64,000 nucleotides of DNA from Symbiodinium natans (lineage: Eukaryota > Sar > Dinophyceae > Suessiales > Symbiodiniaceae). The notes beneath the pieces were generated by a model. It did no database searches. It was given only the letters and a program-made list of their open reading frames with translations, and was not told where the DNA came from. Of this stretch, positions 61,855 to 64,000 are shown piece after piece. The DNA is taken from positions 56,001-120,000 of the forward strand of contig CAJNDS010002752.1 in NCBI GenBank assembly GCA_905221605.1, read 5' to 3'. The translations under genes were made by a program, and so were the position numbers. Each line of letters begins with the position of its first letter. Position 1 is the first letter of the stretch.

Positions 61855-61909
61855 GTAAACCCGCCCCTCTTAACCCTAAAGCTCTCAACCGAAACCCGAT
61901 CATTCACGA

Positions 61910-62022
61910 GACCCAGGAGAAACCTAGGAATGAAGCGGGTACCCTTTTTGGCTTACCGGGGCTTGCAAGGGAACCTAACCCCGAAAAGAAGGGAAATAAG
62001 GGTCTACACTGAGTCATGGCCA
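61910..62022 (+). mobile_element. Family F copy 5
   Basis: GACCCAGGAGAAACCTAGG ... GGGAAATAAGGGTCTACACTG-AGTCATGGCC. Diverged but with the family order of motifs. Confidence 0.6.
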
Positions 62023-62112
62023 AGGCCCGAAAGCCCTCGAACCCTAAAACCTAAACCCTAAACCCTAAACTCTAGACCCTAAACCCTAAACCCTAAACCC
62101 TAAACTATCCCT

Positions 62113-62184
62113 AAACTGGCTCTTGACCTTCAACTCCCAGAGGATGACTTCCGGATTCTAGTTAGGATCTTCCCAGACAAGCAG
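62113..62184 (+). CDS. Plus-strand exon candidate
   Basis: The frame KLALDLQLPEDDFRILVRIF continues PDKQ to CAG|GTGCCA. Protein-like composition; unassigned. Confidence 0.3.
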
Positions 62185-62196
62185 GTGCCATAGTCC

Positions 62197-62352
62197 TTGG
62201 GATGTTCCCGATGTTCCCCTAGGGTTTAGGATTCAGGGTTTAGGGTTTAGGGTTGAGAGTTTAGGGTTTAGGTTGAGGGTAACAATCCTTAAGAGGGAAC
62301 CTAGTACTCCCCATATAATCCCTGTTGAGGACTGTTGGGGGAACATCCCAAC
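62197..62352. mobile_element. Family D copy 5, split by TTTAGGG repeats
   Basis: TTGGGATGTTCCC (with an extra GATGTTCCC) is followed by about 63 bp of TTTAGGG-type repeat (62220-62282), then AACAATCCTT...GAGGACTGTTGGGGG-AACATCCCAA. Copy 4 is continuous at this point. Confidence 0.85.
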
Positions 62353-62439
62353 AGAGTCCCCCTAGCCAATCCCTGCAAGTGTGATCCTGGAAGGGTGAGA
62401 CATGAACCCCAAACCTTGAGCTCTGTTGCTGCGGGTGCT

Positions 62440-62800
62440 GCGCCGCTAAACCCTTAAACCCTCGAACCCCCTCAAAACCTTAAACCCTTAAACCCGCAAG
62501 CCACCTCAAACTTTCTCAAACTTTCTCAAACCCTTGAACCCTCAAACCTTTCAACCTTTAAACCCTTAAACCCTCAAACCTTTCAACCTTTAAACCCTCA
62601 AACCTAAACCCCGGCTCCGGAGCTGCGTCAGTCGCAGCAAATATAGGACCACCCCCCCCCCCCCAAAAAAAAAAATATATATAAATGAATAAACAAAATA
62701 AAATACAAACAAGTTCCCCTAAACCCTAAACCCTAAACCCTAAACCCTAAACCCTATACCCTAAACCCACCCTAAACCCTAAGCCCCCTAGACCCCAAAC
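62440..62800. repeat. Degenerate CCCTTAAA/CCCTCAAA repeats, poly-A run, CCCTAAA block
   Basis: 62450-62600 holds irregular ACCCTTAAA/CAAACCTTT units; C/A run at 62652-62675; CCCTAAA at 62715-62785. Confidence 0.8.
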
Positions 62801-62819
62801 CCTTCAACTCTTCGCCCCT

Positions 62820-62930
62820 GAAATCACAGCTACCCAGCCACCCAGCCTTGATGTTCTCGAAGGCGTCCGCCACCGCCCGGAGCGTGCCCGCGTGCTCCAG
62901 CGCCTGCGGGAAGGCGCTCAGGGCTTCGAG
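62820..62930 (-). CDS. Exon-like island, GC-rich codons (strand uncertain)
   Basis: The minus strand after cttcccgcag|G reads ALEHAGTLRAVADAFENIK with almost all third positions G or C. The plus frame (DVLEGVRHRPERARVLQRL) is also open. Codon bias favours minus. Product unknown. Confidence 0.35.
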
Positions 62931-62939
62931 GGTTTTGGG

Positions 62940-63110
62940 GGATTTAGGGTTTAGGGTTTGGGGCTTAGGGTTTTGGGTTTTGGGGTTAGGGGTTTAGGGG
63001 TTTGGGGATTTAGGGGTTAGGGTTTAGGGTTTAGGGTTTAGGATTTTGGGTTTAGGGTTTAGGGTTTGGGGTTTGGGGTTTAGGGTTTCGGGTTTATAGG
63101 GTTTAGGTAA
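62940..63110 (+). repeat. TTTAGGG/TTTTGGG block
   Basis: Mixed canonical and variant heptamers between two islands. Confidence 0.9.
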
Positions 63111-63145
63111 ACGCTGGCCCGAAAGCCTAAACCCTAAGCTTTCAG

Positions 63146-63206
63146 CGCACTGAACGGTACTCCTGCACAAGCTCTGAGATGTCTTGTACTCTTGAAATGC
63201 GGCTTA
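63146..63206 (+). CDS. Plus-strand exon candidate after a good acceptor
   Basis: aagctttcag|CGC opens the frame RTERYSCTSSEMSCTLEMRL. Unassigned. Confidence 0.3.
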
Positions 63207-63269
63207 GCCTAAACCCTCCGCCCACGAGGGCTGTTTCGGGTTCAAGGGCTGAATCAAGGGACGAAAGAA

Positions 63270-63408
63270 GGGACCCTTGCAAGGGACCTTAGGGGCTACT
63301 TGGGGGGATATTCCGGGGCTACCTCGGTATATAGAGTCTATATACCGACAGGTCATAAGGTACATATAGTTATATAGAGGAAATAAGGGGCCCTTGTAGG
63401 GGTCCCTC
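63270..63408. mobile_element. Hairpin element with palindromic core
   Basis: GGGACCCTTGCAAGGG and the inverse CCCTTGTAGGGGTCCC bracket a core CGGTATATAGA-G-TCTATATACCG (63325-63347), a perfect 11-bp-arm palindrome. Single copy in this window. Confidence 0.7.
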
Positions 63409-63544
63409 CTTATACACCTAAACCCTACATCCTAAACCCTAAACCCTAAACCCAAACCCTATGCTTCTCTTCTCCCTCGGATGGCCTGCCTCGACATGCA
63501 GGGCCTAAACTCCCGAACCGTCCTCAACCCCTACAGATTCAACT

Positions 63545-63655
63545 TGAGGGTTTGGGTGTAGGCTTTAGGGTTTAGGGCTTAGGGTTTAGGGTTTAGGGTT
63601 TAGGGTTTAGCGCTGAGGGTTTAAGGGTTTAGGGTTTAGGGTCTAGGGTTTAGGT
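63545..63655 (+). repeat. TTTAGGG block
   Basis: Canonical with CTTAGGG, GCTGAGGG and TCTAGGG variants. Confidence 0.9.
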
Positions 63656-63670
63656 AACTCATATAATCTG

Positions 63671-63759
63671 AACTTCTCTACACCCGAGCCCCCGAAAGAG
63701 CCTGCTCGAAGCAGCGAGCGTGGGAGCACGGAGTACCCTCCGTGCCTGCGGTTTTCCGT
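63671..63759 (+). CDS. Plus-strand exon candidate with GTAAGT donor
   Basis: The frame NFSTPEPPKEPARSSERGST continues to TTTTCCGT|GTAAGT, the best donor in the right end of the window. A Ser/Pro/Glu-rich, probably disordered segment; unassigned. Confidence 0.35.
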
Positions 63760-63849
63760 GTAAGTTCTGAGGTTCATTGGGGCTTTCTGAGGGCGCGGAA
63801 TTAAATAAGGACTTTTTTTGTTTGTTTTTGCTGGTTTTCTGAACCTCAA

Positions 63850-63925
63850 AGTCCTAAACCCTAAGCCCTAAACCCTAAACCCGAAACCCTAAACCCTAAG
63901 CCCTAAACCCTAAACCCTTAACCCT
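63850..63925 (-). repeat. CCCTAAA block at the right end
   Basis: Canonical CCCTAAA with CCCTAAG and CCCGAAA variants; the window then ends in a short island. Confidence 0.9.
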
Positions 63926-64000
63926 GAAGAATCCGGCAGCCGAGAACCTCAGTTCAACTCCCAAGCCCTCACCTAACGCTCAGCATCCAAGGATTTTTCA

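Overview
This is a eukaryotic nuclear window, not prokaryotic. Its dominant feature is the plant/alveolate-type telomere heptamer TTTAGGG/CCCTAAA. Blocks of it, about 30 to 780 bp long, occur in both orientations every few hundred bases from end to end. Between them lie short unique islands (mostly 60-150 bp), several families of short inverted-repeat elements, simple sequence and very long homopolymers. No tRNA, rRNA, CRISPR array, prokaryotic operon or viral gene was seen. TTTAGGG telomeres, very small exons, AG|G acceptors, a mix of GT and possible GC/GA donors, and a channel of the type abundant in dinoflagellates together suggest a dinoflagellate or a related alga. A green alga with similar telomeres is not excluded.

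The main result is a gene hidden in the islands. Read on the minus strand from about 25.9 kb down to 0.4 kb, the islands encode, in order: S1 (WD...FDLITLP), S2 (YWILDIPAS), S3, S4 (R/K at every third position), S4-S5 linker, S5 (H..ACLWFAVG), turret, a tentative pore, S6, post-S6 helix and C-linker. This is the plan of a six-transmembrane cation channel of the EAG/CNG class. The cyclic-nucleotide-binding domain would lie beyond the left edge. Exons are about 30-90 nt. The introns are filled with telomere repeats and transposon-like elements, and no single ORF exceeds background.

Layout. 0.4-26 kb: channel exons (minus) among telomere repeats. At 5.2-6.0 kb there is an AT-rich, hairpin-rich block that looks organellar. 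At 6.1-8.4 kb there are A/T-rich inverted elements and a satellite of GTGCGTTTT/AAAACGCAC hairpins. At 18.6-19.3 kb there is a foldback element, and at 19.8-20.6 kb the longest telomere block. 26-47 kb: more exon-like islands, mostly read on the minus strand. They include a duplicated RQEA exon (38.4/39.3 kb) and a dsRNA-binding-motif-like exon (45.3-45.5 kb), and could be N-terminal exons of the channel or further genes. This part also holds an 830-bp element with terminal inverted repeats (30.6-31.5 kb), family H with its poly-C expansion (35.7-36.9 kb) and variant 7-8-mer arrays. 48-64 kb: exon-like islands that read slightly better on the plus strand (a few with GTAAGT-type donors), but strand and function are unresolved. 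Most of the element copies are here.

Telomere blocks sit inside copies of the short elements, inside (CT)n and (TA)n tracts, and between direct duplications of 19 and 32 bp. They therefore look like later insertions, as expected for telomere-repeat capture at breaks, rather than ancestral sequence.
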